Source: Nitrosomonadales bacterium (lineage in GTDB: Bacteria; Pseudomonadota; Gammaproteobacteria; Burkholderiales; Gallionellaceae). Taken from it: DNA of 64,000 bases. The translations under genes were made by a program, and so were the position numbers. This document shows, one piece after another, positions 26,129 through 35,814 of this stretch. The stretch covers positions 1 to 64,000 of the forward strand of contig JACRNY010000002.1 in NCBI GenBank assembly GCA_016214695.1. Direction: 5' to 3'. Below the pieces are notes generated by a model that worked only from the letters and a program-made list of their open reading frames with translations, did no database searches and had not been told where the DNA came from. Each line of letters opens with the position of its first letter. Positions within the stretch are counted from its first letter, which is position 1.

Positions 26129-26132
26129 CACG

Positions 26133-26215
26133 CCGTTCGCCCTGAGCCTGTCGAAGGGTGCTTTGAATACCGTTCATGGCTCGACTTGCCTTTAGTCCTG
26201 AGCGAAGTCGAAGGA
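26133..26215. repeat. REP-like repeats upstream of the TauE gene
   Basis: Bases 26133-26159 are identical over 27 bp to 3896-3922. A diverged relative of the same motif (TAGTCCTGAGCGAAGTCGAAGGA) follows at 26193-26215. Together they fill most of the space between the EVE and TauE genes. Confidence 0.85.
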
Positions 26216-26248
26216 TCACCACGAACAACTGGAGAGAGACTTTTTACA

Positions 26249-27046
26249 ATGGAATGGTACTTGGCCTATCTGATCCTCGGCGCCCTCACCGGCTTCCTCG
26301 CCGGCCTCTTCGGCGTCGGCGGCGGACTGGTGCTGGTGCCCGTGCTGCTGATGCTGTTCGACGCACAGCACTTCTCCTCCGAACACACCCTGCACCTCGC
26401 CCTTGGCACCTCGATGGCGACCATCATCTTCACCTCGCTCTCCAGCCTGCGCAAACACCACCAGCACGGCGCGGTGAACTGGCAAGTCGTGCGCCGTATC
26501 ACCCCCGGAATTTTATTCGGCACCGCCATCGGCGCATTGACGGCCTCCCTCGTCCCGGCACGCGGACTCGGCATCTTCTTCGCCCTGTTCGTCTTCTTCA
26601 TCGCCGCGCAGATCCTGTTGGGCCGCGACCCGCACCCGTCGCGCCAGTTGCCCGGCCCGGCAGGCATGACGCTCACCGGCACCTTCACCGGTTGGATCAG
26701 CAGCCTCGTCTCCATCGGCGGCGGCGCCATCGTCGTGCCTTTCCTCGTCTGGTGCAACGTGCCGATCCGCCACGCCATCGGCACCGCCTCCGCCATCGGC
26801 TTTCCTATCGCCATCGGCGGCACGCTCGGCTACATCGCCGTCGGATTGGACATCGAAGCATTGCCCGAGATGCACCTCGGCTATGTTTACCTGCCCGCCC
26901 TGTTCTGGGTCTCGGTCGCCACCGTACTCACCGCGCCGTTCGGCGCCAAGGCGGCGCATCGCATGAAGGTGGTGTTGCTGCGCAAGTTGTTTGCGGTGAT
27001 GCTGATTGGGTTGGCGACGAAGTTGTTATTGAAGGTGTTGGCTTGA
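26249..27046 (+). CDS. TauE/SafE-family membrane exporter
   Basis: A 265-residue protein with about eight hydrophobic segments and the family's glycine-rich repeats GVGGGLVLVPVLL (about 22-34) and SIGGGAIVVPFLVW (about 154-167) in its two halves. TauE/SafE proteins export sulfite or organosulfur anions, and related ones export other organic anions. The substrate is unknown here. The open frame continues 21 codons upstream into the REP repeat, but family proteins start at the first helix; GGAGAG lies upstream of the chosen ATG with longish spacing. Confidence 0.87.
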   Translation: MEWYLAYLILGALTGFLAGLFGVGGGLVLVPVLLMLFDAQHFSSEHTLHLALGTSMATIIFTSLSSLRKHHQHGAVNWQVVRRITPGILFGTAIGALTASLVPARGLGIFFALFVFFIAAQILLGRDPHPSRQLPGPAGMTLTGTFTGWISSLVSIGGGAIVVPFLVWCNVPIRHAIGTASAIGFPIAIGGTLGYIAVGLDIEALPEMHLGYVYLPALFWVSVATVLTAPFGAKAAHRMKVVLLRKLFAVMLIGLATKLLLKVLA

Positions 27047-27093
27047 CTGACTGTATCCGCAGTTGGAAAGAAACGCGTTAGCAGCTAAGGAAG

Positions 27094-27810
27094 CTAAGCG
27101 CCAAGATACGCCCGCTGCACCGCATCACTCCCCAGCAACTCACTCGCCGCACCCGATAGTGTGATCGCGCCGCTCTCCAGCACATAGCCGCGTTGCGCGG
27201 CCTCCAGCGCCAGTTTGGCGTTCTGCTCGACCAGCAGGATGGTGACGCCCTGCACTGAAATATCGCGAATGGTCTCGAAAATCTTTTCCACCATCAGCGG
27301 CGCGAGGCCCATGCTGGGTTCGTCGAGCATGAGCAGGGTGGGATGGCTCATCAGCGCGCGCGCCATGGCGACCATTTGCTGTTCGCCGCCGGAGAGAGTG
27401 CCCGCGAGTTGGGTGCGGCGTTCGGCCAGGCGCGGGAACAGGGCGTATTGGCGTTCAAGGTCGGCGGCGGTCTCGGCCCTGTCGCTGCGCACGTAGGCGC
27501 CCATCAGCAGGTTCTCTTCCACCGTGAGGCGCGCGAAGATGCCGCGGCCTTCCGGCACCAGCGAGATGCCGTTGGCGACACGCTGGTGCGCAGGGATGTG
27601 CAGCAGCGATTGTTCTTGATAGTGAAGTTTGCCGGAAGTTGGATGCAGCAAGCCCGCTAGCGCCTTGAGCGTGGTGGTCTTGCCCGCGCCGTTGCTGCCA
27701 ATGAGGGTGACGAGTTCGCCCTGGGCGATGGTGAGGCTGATGCCTTTGAGCGCCTGGATGCCGCCGTAGGAGACTTTGAGGTCGAGAACTTCGAGAAGTG
27801 TATTCGCCAT
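27094..27810 (-). CDS. livF: branched-chain amino acid ABC transporter ATPase LivF
   Basis: The 238-residue ATPase has Walker A GSNGAGKTT (about 37-45), signature LSGGEQQM near 140, Walker B LLMLDEPSMGLAP near 160 and the LivF-type ending RAYLGA. It is the last gene of a liv cluster on the minus strand. A REP element separates it from livG, and its GGGGAGAGGG arm lies just upstream of the ATG, where it looks like the Shine-Dalgarno. Confidence 0.93.
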   Translation of the reverse strand: MANTLLEVLDLKVSYGGIQALKGISLTIAQGELVTLIGSNGAGKTTTLKALAGLLHPTSGKLHYQEQSLLHIPAHQRVANGISLVPEGRGIFARLTVEENLLMGAYVRSDRAETAADLERQYALFPRLAERRTQLAGTLSGGEQQMVAMARALMSHPTLLMLDEPSMGLAPLMVEKIFETIRDISVQGVTILLVEQNAKLALEAAQRGYVLESGAITLSGAASELLGSDAVQRAYLGA

Positions 27811-27816
27811 ACGGCT

Positions 27817-27855
27817 ACCCTCTCCCCTGCCCCTCTCCCGCTTGCGGGAGAGGGG
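27817..27855. repeat. REP element (CCCTCTCCC type) upstream of livF
   Basis: CCCTCTCCCCTGCCCCTCTC followed by CCGCTTGCGGGAGAGGGG: a palindrome around CTCTCCCGC/GCGGGAGAG. Related copies are at 54911-54950 and 63940-63974, and a reduced one (CTCCCGCGCGGGAG) is at 44597-44610. Confidence 0.85.
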
Positions 27856-27867
27856 AAATGAGTAGTT

Positions 27868-27945
27868 GTAGGGTGGGCACGTTTTTGTGCCCACGCGGTT
27901 GGTGGCCGATGAACAGCGTGGGCACAAGGAACGTGCCCACCCTAC
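27868..27945. repeat. nested GTAGGGTGGGCACG inverted-repeat element between livG and livF
   Basis: Outer arms of 15 bp (27868-27882 GTAGGGTGGGCACGT and 27931-27945) are perfectly inverted. Inside them a second perfect 10-bp pair (27887-27896 GTGCCCACGC and 27916-27925) forms an inner stem. The motif is a known type of dispersed repeat in betaproteobacteria. No gene lies in 27811-27963. Confidence 0.85.
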
Positions 27946-27963
27946 GCTTTTGGCTTTTATTTT

Positions 27964-28726
<763 letters not shown>

Positions 28727-28743
<17 letters not shown>

Positions 28744-29827
28744 AGACCGTCTCCTGCTCCTGCTGCAACACACTGTCATCAGCATTGAATTCGCGGCGGC
28801 GCTGCGTGGACGGCCACAGCCCGGCAGGACGCCACAACATGACCAGAATCAACGCCAGACCGAACATCAGCATGCGCAGACTTTCCGGATCGACCACGAC
28901 CTTGCCCAGCAGTGCCTGCTGCACCGGCCCCGCTGCATGGCGGAACAGCTCCGGCAGCGCCACCAGCAGCACACCGCCCAGCACCACGCCGCCGACGTTG
29001 CCCATGCCGCCCAGCACCACCATGCACAGCACCATGATGGATTCCATGAGACTGAAACTCTCCGGGCTGACGAAGCCCTGGAAACCCGCGAACAGACCGC
29101 CGGAGATGCCGCCGAAGGTGGCGCCCATGGCGAAGGCGAGCAGCTTGATGTTGCGCGTGTTGATGCCCATCGCCGACGCGGCGACTTCGTCTTCGCGTAT
29201 CGCCACCCAGGCGCGGCCGATGCGCGAATCTTCGAGGCGGCGCGAGATGAAGATCACCAGCAGCGTGAAGCCGAGGAACAGGTAGTAATGCAGGTGTACA
29301 TCATCCACGCGCAGCCCCATCCACTCGTGCGAGCCGCCGAAGGAAAATCCGCCGACCTGCAGCGGGTCGATGGCGCTGATGCCTTGCGGGCCGTTGGTGA
29401 TGTTGACCGGCGCGTTCAGGTTGTTGAGGAAGATGCGGATGATCTCGCCGAAACCGAGTGTGACGATGGCGAGGTAGTCGCCGCGCAACTTGAGCGTGGG
29501 CGCGCCGAGCAGCACGCCGAAGCCGCAGGCGATCAGCGCGCCCAGCGGCAGCACCACGTACATGGGCCAGTGCAGGCCGAATTGCGGCGAGCCGAGCAAA
29601 GCATAAGTGTAGGCGCCCACCGCGAAGAACGCGATGTAACCCAGGTCGAGCAGGCCAGCGTAACCGACCACGATGTTGAGGCCGAGCGCGAGCATGATGT
29701 AGAGCAAGGCGAAATCGGCGATGCGCACCCAGCCGTGGCCGAACAGCGCGTCGATGATGAAGGGCAGCGCCAGCAAGGCGATGGCGATTGGCGCGTTAAA
29801 CAATTTGGAGTTGAGGTTGATCTTCAT
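28727..29827 (-). CDS. livM: branched-chain amino acid ABC permease LivM
   Basis: A 366-residue permease with about nine membrane segments. It carries the LivM-type GYAGLLDLGYIAFFAVGAY motif near 60-78 and the EAA-like loop RAWVAIREDEVAASAMGIN near 215-233. The start MKINLNSKLF was chosen over a frame extending 22 codons into the repeat-rich spacer upstream. It overlaps livG downstream, and 189 bp containing a palindromic repeat separate it from livH. Confidence 0.92.
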
Positions 29828-29844
29828 TTTAGAAAAACCTTTTT

Positions 29845-29996
29845 GCCACAGAGAACACAGAGGGCACAGAGATGACTGGTGGCACTCCCGCAATTCGAGT
29901 GTGTCGATTCTGAAGTTGCAGAGTCACAAGCGTTGATGAACAAGCCGCTCGTTCCCACGCCACAACATTCTCTGTGGACTCTGTGTTCTCTGTGGC
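29845..29996. repeat. CCACAGAGAACACAGAG inverted-repeat element between livH and livM
   Basis: Perfect 18-bp inverted arms (29845-29862 GCCACAGAGAACACAGAG and 29979-29996) extend imperfectly inwards (GGCACAGAGATG against CATTCTCTGTGG). This palindrome occupies almost all of the 189-bp livH–livM gap; no gene is visible in it. The motif is a known dispersed repeat type in many bacterial genomes. Confidence 0.85.
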
Positions 29997-30016
29997 TAAT
30001 TTTTTGGTTTTGACTT

Positions 30017-30940
30017 TCATGCCCGCTCCGCCAGTTTCTCGCCGAGCAATCCGGAGGGACGGAACACCAGCACCGCGATCAACACGAAGAAGGCGAACAC
30101 GTCCTGGTAATGGCTGCCGAGGAAACCGCCTGTGAGGTCGCCGATATAGCCCGCGCCGAGACTCTCGATCAGGCCCAGCAGCACTCCGCCCACCATCGCA
30201 CCGCGCAGATTGCCGATGCCGCCAAGCACCGCTGCGGTGAAGGCCTTGAGACCGAGCATAAAGCCCATGTAGTAATGCACGATGCCGTAGTTGGCGCTGA
30301 CCATGAAACCGGCGATGGCGGCGAGTGCGGAGCCGAGCATGAAGGTGACCGAGATGACGCGGTTGATGTCCACGCCCATCAGCGTGGCGGCGGCGGGATT
30401 CTCGGCCACGGCGCGCATGGCGCGGCCGGTGCGGGTGTGGTGCACCAGCCACATCAGGCCGGCCATGATGAGAAGCGCGACGATGACGATGACGATCTGC
30501 ACGTCATTCATCACCGCGCCGCCGAGATGGTGCGAATCATTGGTGAACGGCAGCGTGAAGGAATGGTATTCGCGCCCCCAGATCATCATCGCCAGGTTCT
30601 GCAGCACGATGGAGACGCCGATCGCGGTGATGAGCGGGGCGAGACGCGGTGCATTGCGCAGCGGGCGATAGGCGATACGTTCGATGCCGTAGCCCAGCGC
30701 CATGCACACGGCAACGGCCGCCATCAGGCTGAGCAGCACCGCCAGAACGGGCGCTATCGCCGCCGCCAGCAAGGCTTGCAAGGCGGCAAGCGCGACCATC
30801 GCGCCTATCATCACCACTTCACCGTGGGCGAAATTGATGAGACCAAGGATGCCGTACACCATGGTGTAGCCCAGCGCCACCAGCGCATACACGCTGCCCT
30901 GCACCAGGCCGTTGATGATCTGCTGAAAGAATATTTCCAC
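30017..30940 (-). CDS. livH: branched-chain amino acid ABC permease LivH
   Basis: A 307-residue permease with about eight membrane helices, starting MEIFFQQIINGLVQGSVYAL (typical LivH) and containing GLINFAHGEVVMIGA near 32-46 and the EAA loop RAMRAVAENPAAATLMGVD near 182-200. With LivM it forms the channel. A terminator-like hairpin separates it from the binding-protein gene upstream, so it is likely expressed at a lower level than livK. Confidence 0.93.
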   Translation of the reverse strand: MEIFFQQIINGLVQGSVYALVALGYTMVYGILGLINFAHGEVVMIGAMVALAALQALLAAAIAPVLAVLLSLMAAVAVCMALGYGIERIAYRPLRNAPRLAPLITAIGVSIVLQNLAMMIWGREYHSFTLPFTNDSHHLGGAVMNDVQIVIVIVALLIMAGLMWLVHHTRTGRAMRAVAENPAAATLMGVDINRVISVTFMLGSALAAIAGFMVSANYGIVHYYMGFMLGLKAFTAAVLGGIGNLRGAMVGGVLLGLIESLGAGYIGDLTGGFLGSHYQDVFAFFVLIAVLVFRPSGLLGEKLAERA

Positions 30941-30960
30941 GGTTACTTGCGCGATCCATA

Positions 30961-30992
30961 CAAAGAAAAAGCGACACGCTCGGTGTCGCTTT
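30961..30992 (-). terminator. intra-operon terminator/attenuator between livK and livH
   Basis: On the minus strand AAAGCGACAC-CGAGC-GTGTCGCTTT is followed by a T-rich run TTTCTTTG. It lies 19 bp after the livK stop and 20 bp before the livH start, so partial read-through would explain a higher binding-protein to permease ratio. Confidence 0.8.
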
Positions 30993-31010
30993 CGATCACT
31001 GCCAACAACA

Positions 31011-32186
31011 TCACGGCTTGGCCGCGGACGCGCCGCCCATCGTCTGCACTACTTGCCATTTGCCCTGGCGCGCCTGGTACAGGGTCACTGCACCGCCCTT
31101 GATGTCGCCCTTCTCGTCGAACGCGATCTTCGCGGTCACGCCGTCGAGTTCGACCTTGCCGATCTCCGGCAGATATTTTGCAGCTTCGACAGAACCGGCT
31201 TTCTGCATCGCGGCGATCATCACGTTGACCGCATCGTAGCAATACGGCGCATACAACTGGATGGGCTGCTTGAAGCGCTCTTCATAGCGTTTGGCAAAAT
31301 CGCGCCCGTTCGGCATTTTGTCCAGCGGCACACCGGGCAACGAGGCATAGGTGCCTTCCACGGCCGCGCCGGCCAGATCGATCAGCTTGGGTGTATAACC
31401 GCCGTCGCCCATCATGAACTGCGTCTTCATGCCCAGCGAACGTAATTGCTTGACCATCGGCACGCCCTGCGGGTCCATGCCGCCGAAGAACAGCAGCTCC
31501 GGCTGCTTGCCCTTGATCGAGGTCAGCACAGCGGTGAAGTCGACCGCCTTGTCGGTGGTGTACTCACGCGCGATGATCTGCGCGCCGTTGGCCTCGGCCG
31601 ATTTCACGAACTCGTCCGCCAGCCCCTGGCCGTAGGCGGTGCGGTCGTCGATCACCGCGATCTTCTTCAGTCCCAGCACCTTCACGGCGAATTCGCCCAG
31701 CGCCTTGCCCTGCTGCGCGTCGTTGGTCATCACGCGGAACGCGGTGTTGTAACCCTGCGCGGTGAACTTGACGGCGGTGGCGGAGGGCGAGATCTGCGGG
31801 ATGCCGTTCTTGAAGTAGATGGAGGATGCTGGGATGCTGGTGCCGGAATTGAGATGACCGATGACGCCGTTCACCCTGGCATCGACCAGTTTCTGCGCCA
31901 CGATGGTCGCAGTCTTGGGATCGGTCTGGTCGTCTTCGCTCAGCAGCTCGAAGCGCGCTTTTTTGCCTCCGATCATCACGCCCTTGGCGTTGGCGTCGTC
32001 GATGGCCATGCGCGTGCCGTATTCATTGTCCTTGCCGATGTGTGCCTGCGGGCCGGTGAGCGGACCGGCTGCACCGATCTTGATGACCAGTTCATCGGAG
32101 GCCGCGGTAGATGCGGTCTCGGTCTTGCCGCATCCGGCAAAGGCGACGACAAGCGCCGCCAGCAGTGCAAATCTGGTCATCGACAT
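31011..32186 (-). CDS. branched-chain amino acid ABC substrate-binding lipoprotein LivK-like
   Basis: A 391-residue periplasmic binding protein with a signal ending VAFAGC (lipid on Cys19) and the type I fold of Leu/Ile/Val-binding proteins (IGAAGPLTGPQAHIGKDNEYG near 38, NGVIGHLNSGTSIPAS near 110). In Gram-negative bacteria LivK is usually a free periplasmic protein; the lipobox here suggests tethering. It is first in the liv cluster. Exact ligand specificity (Leu/Ile/Val or another small amide) is not determined. Confidence 0.88.
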   Translation of the reverse strand: MSMTRFALLAALVVAFAGCGKTETASTAASDELVIKIGAAGPLTGPQAHIGKDNEYGTRMAIDDANAKGVMIGGKKARFELLSEDDQTDPKTATIVAQKLVDARVNGVIGHLNSGTSIPASSIYFKNGIPQISPSATAVKFTAQGYNTAFRVMTNDAQQGKALGEFAVKVLGLKKIAVIDDRTAYGQGLADEFVKSAEANGAQIIAREYTTDKAVDFTAVLTSIKGKQPELLFFGGMDPQGVPMVKQLRSLGMKTQFMMGDGGYTPKLIDLAGAAVEGTYASLPGVPLDKMPNGRDFAKRYEERFKQPIQLYAPYCYDAVNVMIAAMQKAGSVEAAKYLPEIGKVELDGVTAKIAFDEKGDIKGGAVTLYQARQGKWQVVQTMGGASAAKP

Positions 32187-32264
32187 AGTGAAATCCGGTG
32201 GATATAAAGGATGGCCGGATTATGCGTAGCCCCCTATCCCTTGTCAATTAAGCCTTCCAGGACA

Positions 32265-32298
32265 ACAAAAAAGCCGACTTGCGCCGGCTTTTTCGGAC
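32265..32298 (-). terminator. rho-independent terminator of the cytochrome c gene
   Basis: AAAAAGCCG (32268-32276) pairs with CGGCTTTTT (32285-32293) over an 8-nt loop. The T-run in the minus direction follows the cytochrome stop at 32315 by about 20 bp. Confidence 0.85.
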
Positions 32299-32314
32299 TG
32301 CTTGCGAACCTGGA

Positions 32315-32632
32315 TTACAGGCTCAGGATCCACTTGACCAGCTCCTTGATGTCGCCTTCCGGAACCTTGGGAGCGTTAGGAGGCATCGGCATCGCGCCCC
32401 AAACGCCAGAACCACCCTTGGCAACCTTGGCTTCCAGCTTGGCGGCTGCGCCAGCGTCGCCCTTGTACTTCTTGGCAACGTCTTGATAAGACGGGCCCAC
32501 CAGCTTCTTGTCCATTGTGTGGCAAGCAGTGCAGCCGTTCTTCTTGGCCAGCGGATTCATCTCTGCGGCAGAAGCGGAACCGGCGACCATCAGGCCAGCG
32601 GCAGCGATCATGCTGATAACGATAGATTTCAT
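32315..32632 (-). CDS. periplasmic monohaem cytochrome c (class I, c551/c552-like)
   Basis: A 105-residue cytochrome: signal peptide to about residue 22 (GSASA), haem site C34-TA-C37-H38, and a methionine-proline segment GAMPMPPN near 79-86 that supplies the axial Met. The mature length of about 83 residues fits small electron carriers that pass electrons to terminal or nitrite reductases. AATGGAGAGAAA precedes the ATG, and a terminator follows. It is a paralogue of the neighbouring lipoprotein cytochrome. Confidence 0.92.
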   Translation of the reverse strand: MKSIVISMIAAAGLMVAGSASAAEMNPLAKKNGCTACHTMDKKLVGPSYQDVAKKYKGDAGAAAKLEAKVAKGGSGVWGAMPMPPNAPKVPEGDIKELVKWILSL

Positions 32633-32783
32633 TTTCTCTCCATTTATAGGTTTAACTACTTTTGAAACGAGCGGAGCACTAACCCCGCCCGCATTCTAAA
32701 CAACCCCGCGTGAATTGCAAACCGGCGGTCTGCCAGCCAATAACGCATTCTCCCGTGCTTGCGTTGACAGCCGGGGCTGTCGA

Positions 32784-33224
32784 TCATTTGAGGCTCAGGA
32801 TATAACGCACCAGAGTCTTGATATCAGCCTGGCTGACCTGGACATTCGGCGGCATGGGAACGGTGCCCCATGCCCCGCTGCCGCCCTTGGCGACTTTCTC
32901 GATCAACTTCGCTTCGGCGCCCTTCTGGCCGCGATATTTGGCAGCGATATCCTTCCATGCCGGCCCGACCAGCTTGCGATCGATGGCGTGGCAGGAGAAA
33001 CACCTGCTCGCTTCGGCCAATTGCATTGCTGTCATGGGTGTGGCCGCCCGGGTGACTACAGGCGCTGCCGACGCAACCGGTACCGGCGCGGCGACCGGCA
33101 CCGGCGTGGCGGCCACCGCGGCTGAAGCGGCCACCATGCGTTCGATCGGCGGAGAATCCGGCTCGCAGCCGGACAGCGCTGCAAGGGACAACATGATCAA
33201 TATCGAGCGATGTCTCTTGTTCAT
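32784..33224 (-). CDS. membrane-anchored monohaem cytochrome c lipoprotein
   Basis: A 146-residue protein whose signal ends LAALSGC (lipid on Cys20). An Ala/Pro/Val-rich linker (about 30-63, AATPVPVAAPVPVAS) acts as a tether. The cytochrome domain has C75-FS-C78-H79 and the GTVPMPPN Met segment near 121, and shares KLVGPxWxD and KVAKGGSGxWG motifs with the cytochrome downstream. It is likely a duplicated, anchored version of that carrier. GAGAGGAGAAACTGAT precedes the ATG. Confidence 0.9.
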   Translation of the reverse strand: MNKRHRSILIMLSLAALSGCEPDSPPIERMVAASAAVAATPVPVAAPVPVASAAPVVTRAATPMTAMQLAEASRCFSCHAIDRKLVGPAWKDIAAKYRGQKGAEAKLIEKVAKGGSGAWGTVPMPPNVQVSQADIKTLVRYILSLK

Positions 33225-33238
33225 ATCAGTTTCTCCTC

Positions 33239-33868
33239 TCAGGGCTCATCACGGTCGGCGTGTTCCAGCCAGTTGAGCAAATAGGACCACTGCTCCAGCT
33301 CGCGCTGCGCCAGCGATGGCGGCAGGTCGAACAAGGTCTTGCCCTCGAATGCGGCGTTCACATAGACCTGCGCCTCGCGCAGGTAGGCCAATACGGGCAG
33401 ATCGAGGCCTTTCAGGAACTGCTCCAGCGTCAGTGCGGCACGGGTACGCGGGTCCATGCGCATGCCGACGACGCCGACGAAAACCTTGCCTTTGCGCACA
33501 TTCTTCTCGTGATGCAGCACTTCGAGAAAATCGCGGCTGGCCTGGATATCGAATGCCGAAGGCGCGATGGGAACGATCACCCGGTGCACCAGCTTGAGCG
33601 CGTGGTCGAGGTTCTTGCCGTGCAGGCCGGCGGGGGAGTCGATCACCAGACTTTCGAGTGGAGCGTTCCGCTCGCCATCGGATTGCATCAGTTCGATGGC
33701 AGGGAGTTGCGGGGGACGGGTCGCCAGCCATTGCGTCGCCGATTTCTGGCGATCCAGATCGAGCATCGCGACGCGCTGGCCGCGCGCGGCGAGGTAGCCA
33801 GCGATGTTGGTGGACAGCGTGGTCTTGCCGCTGCCGCCTTTGGGATTCGCAATCAATATGGCTTTCAT
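33239..33868 (-). CDS. orphan ParA/MinD-family ATPase
   Basis: A 209-residue P-loop ATPase with deviant Walker A PKGGSGKTT at residues 9-17 (both lysines of ParA present), DLDRQKSATQW near 42-52 and switch region VIDSPAGL near 78. No parB or centromere-like repeats lie beside it; it is flanked by ilvD and a cytochrome. Such orphan ParA proteins can position chemoreceptors, flagella or other cargo, but nothing here identifies the cargo. The start MKAILIANPK was preferred to one five codons upstream. Confidence 0.85.
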   Translation of the reverse strand: MKAILIANPKGGSGKTTLSTNIAGYLAARGQRVAMLDLDRQKSATQWLATRPPQLPAIELMQSDGERNAPLESLVIDSPAGLHGKNLDHALKLVHRVIVPIAPSAFDIQASRDFLEVLHHEKNVRKGKVFVGVVGMRMDPRTRAALTLEQFLKGLDLPVLAYLREAQVYVNAAFEGKTLFDLPPSLAQRELEQWSYLLNWLEHADRDEP

Positions 33869-33898
33869 GCAACCGCCCCTCACACTTTGTGTTGCCGC

Positions 33899-35749
33899 TT
33901 ATTTCTCCACTTGCGAAACATCGCGCACCGCGCCCTTGTCGGCGCTGGTCACCATCGCCGCATAGGCGCGCAATGCCGCCGACACCTTGCGCGGACGCTC
34001 GGCGGCAGGCTTCCATGCCTGCTTGCCTTTGGCTTCCATCGCCGCACGGCGCTTGTCCAGCTCTGCATCGCTGACTGCCAGGTTGATGGTGCGATTCGGG
34101 ATGTCGATCTCGATGCGGTCGCCTTCCTGCACCAGGCCGATGGCGCCGCCGCTGGCCGCTTCCGGCGAGGCGTGGCCGATGCTCAAGCCCGAGGTACCGC
34201 CGGAGAAGCGCCCGTCGGTGAGCAGCGCGCAGGCTTTGCCCAGGCCTTTCGATTTCAGGTACGAGGTCGGATACAGCATCTCCTGCATGCCCGGACCGCC
34301 CTTGGGGCCTTCGTAACGGATGATGACCACATCGCCCGCAACGATCTGGTCGGCGAGGATGCCCGCGGTCGCCGCGTCCTGGCTTTCGAACACGCGTGCA
34401 CGGCCAGTGAATTTCAGGATGCTCTCGTCCACACCCGCGGTCTTGACGATGCAGCCGTCCAGCGCGATGTTGCCGTGCAACACGGCGAGGCCGCCGTCCT
34501 GCGAGTAAGCATGGGCCTTGTCGCGGATGCAGCCCTTGGCGCGGTCGGCATCCAGTTCGGGATAGAGCATGGATTGCGAGAAGGCGATGGTGGTGACGAT
34601 ACCGCCGGGCGCGGCACGGTAGAACTTCTTCACTTCCTCGTCTTTGGTCAGCGCGATGTCCCACTGCTTGAGGCCTTCGCGCAGGTTCTTGCTGTGCACG
34701 GAACCCACTTCGCCATGCAGCAAGCCTGCGCGATCCAGTTCGCCGAGGATGGCGACGATGCCGCCGGCACGGTGCACGTCTTCCATGTGGTATTCGCTCG
34801 AAGGCGCGACCTTGCACAAGGTGGGCACATGGCGCGAGAGGCGGTCCATGTCCTTCATGGTGAAATCCACTTCGGCTTCGCGCGCGATGGCCAGCAGGTG
34901 CAGCACCGTGTTGGTCGAGCCGCCCATGGCGATGTCCAGCGTCATCGCGTTCTCGAACGCGTCGAAGGTGGCGATGCTGCGCGGCAGGATGGATGCGTCG
35001 TCCTGCTCGTAATAGCGCTTGCACAGATCAACGATCAGGCGGCCGGCGCGCAGGAACAGCTGCTTGCGCTCGGCATGCGTCGCCACCAGCGAACCGTTGC
35101 CTGGCAACGACAGACCCAACGCTTCCGTCAGACAGTTCATCGAATTGGCGGTGAACATGCCGGAGCAGGAACCGCAGGTGGGGCAGGCGGAACGCTCGAT
35201 GGCTTCCACCTCTTCGTCGCTCACGCGGCTGTCGGCGGCGGCGACCATGGCATCGACCAGATCGAGGCCTTTCACCTTGCCCTGCCAGTTGACCTTGCCC
35301 GCCTCCATCGGCCCGCCGGAGACGAACACCACCGGAATGTTCAGACGCATCGCGGCCATCAGCATGCCGGGCGTGATCTTGTCGCAGTTGGAGATGCACA
35401 CCAGCGCATCGGCGCAGTGCGCGTTGACCATGTATTCCACGCTGTCGGCGATCAGGTCGCGGCTGGGCAGCGAATACAGCATGCCGTCGTGACCCATGGC
35501 AATGCCGTCGTCGATGGCGATGGTATTGAACTCCTTGGCGATGCCGCCCGCCTTTTCGATCTCGCGCGCAACCAGTTGGCCCATGTCTTTGAGATGGACG
35601 TGGCCCGGAACGAACTGGGTGAAGGAGTTGGCGATGGCGATGATGGGCTTGCCGAAGTCGCCTTCGGTCATGCCGGTGGCGCGCCACAACGAACGGGCGC
35701 CGGCCATGTTGCGACCGTGGGTGGAGGTGCGGGAGCGGTATTGAGGCAT
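33899..35749 (-). CDS. ilvD: dihydroxy-acid dehydratase
   Basis: The 616-residue enzyme converts 2,3-dihydroxy-isovalerate or -methylvalerate to the 2-keto acids in valine, leucine and isoleucine synthesis. Its Fe-S cluster cysteines are visible in [11 protein letters not shown] (about 122) and [11 protein letters not shown] (about 193), and length and sequence fit the 4Fe-4S form. ACAACATG start with GAGAGA upstream. It is divergent from lgt. No ilvBN or leu attenuator was seen nearby. Confidence 0.96.
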   Translation of the reverse strand: MPQYRSRTSTHGRNMAGARSLWRATGMTEGDFGKPIIAIANSFTQFVPGHVHLKDMGQLVAREIEKAGGIAKEFNTIAIDDGIAMGHDGMLYSLPSRDLIADSVEYMVNAHCADALVCISNCDKITPGMLMAAMRLNIPVVFVSGGPMEAGKVNWQGKVKGLDLVDAMVAAADSRVSDEEVEAIERSACPTCGSCSGMFTANSMNCLTEALGLSLPGNGSLVATHAERKQLFLRAGRLIVDLCKRYYEQDDASILPRSIATFDAFENAMTLDIAMGGSTNTVLHLLAIAREAEVDFTMKDMDRLSRHVPTLCKVAPSSEYHMEDVHRAGGIVAILGELDRAGLLHGEVGSVHSKNLREGLKQWDIALTKDEEVKKFYRAAPGGIVTTIAFSQSMLYPELDADRAKGCIRDKAHAYSQDGGLAVLHGNIALDGCIVKTAGVDESILKFTGRARVFESQDAATAGILADQIVAGDVVIIRYEGPKGGPGMQEMLYPTSYLKSKGLGKACALLTDGRFSGGTSGLSIGHASPEAASGGAIGLVQEGDRIEIDIPNRTINLAVSDAELDKRRAAMEAKGKQAWKPAAERPRKVSAALRAYAAMVTSADKGAVRDVSQVEK

Positions 35750-35814
35750 GTTGTCTCTCTAATGTAAAAATGAAGCACGTATAATCAGGCCACCAATTCT
35801 AACCGATTCGACCT

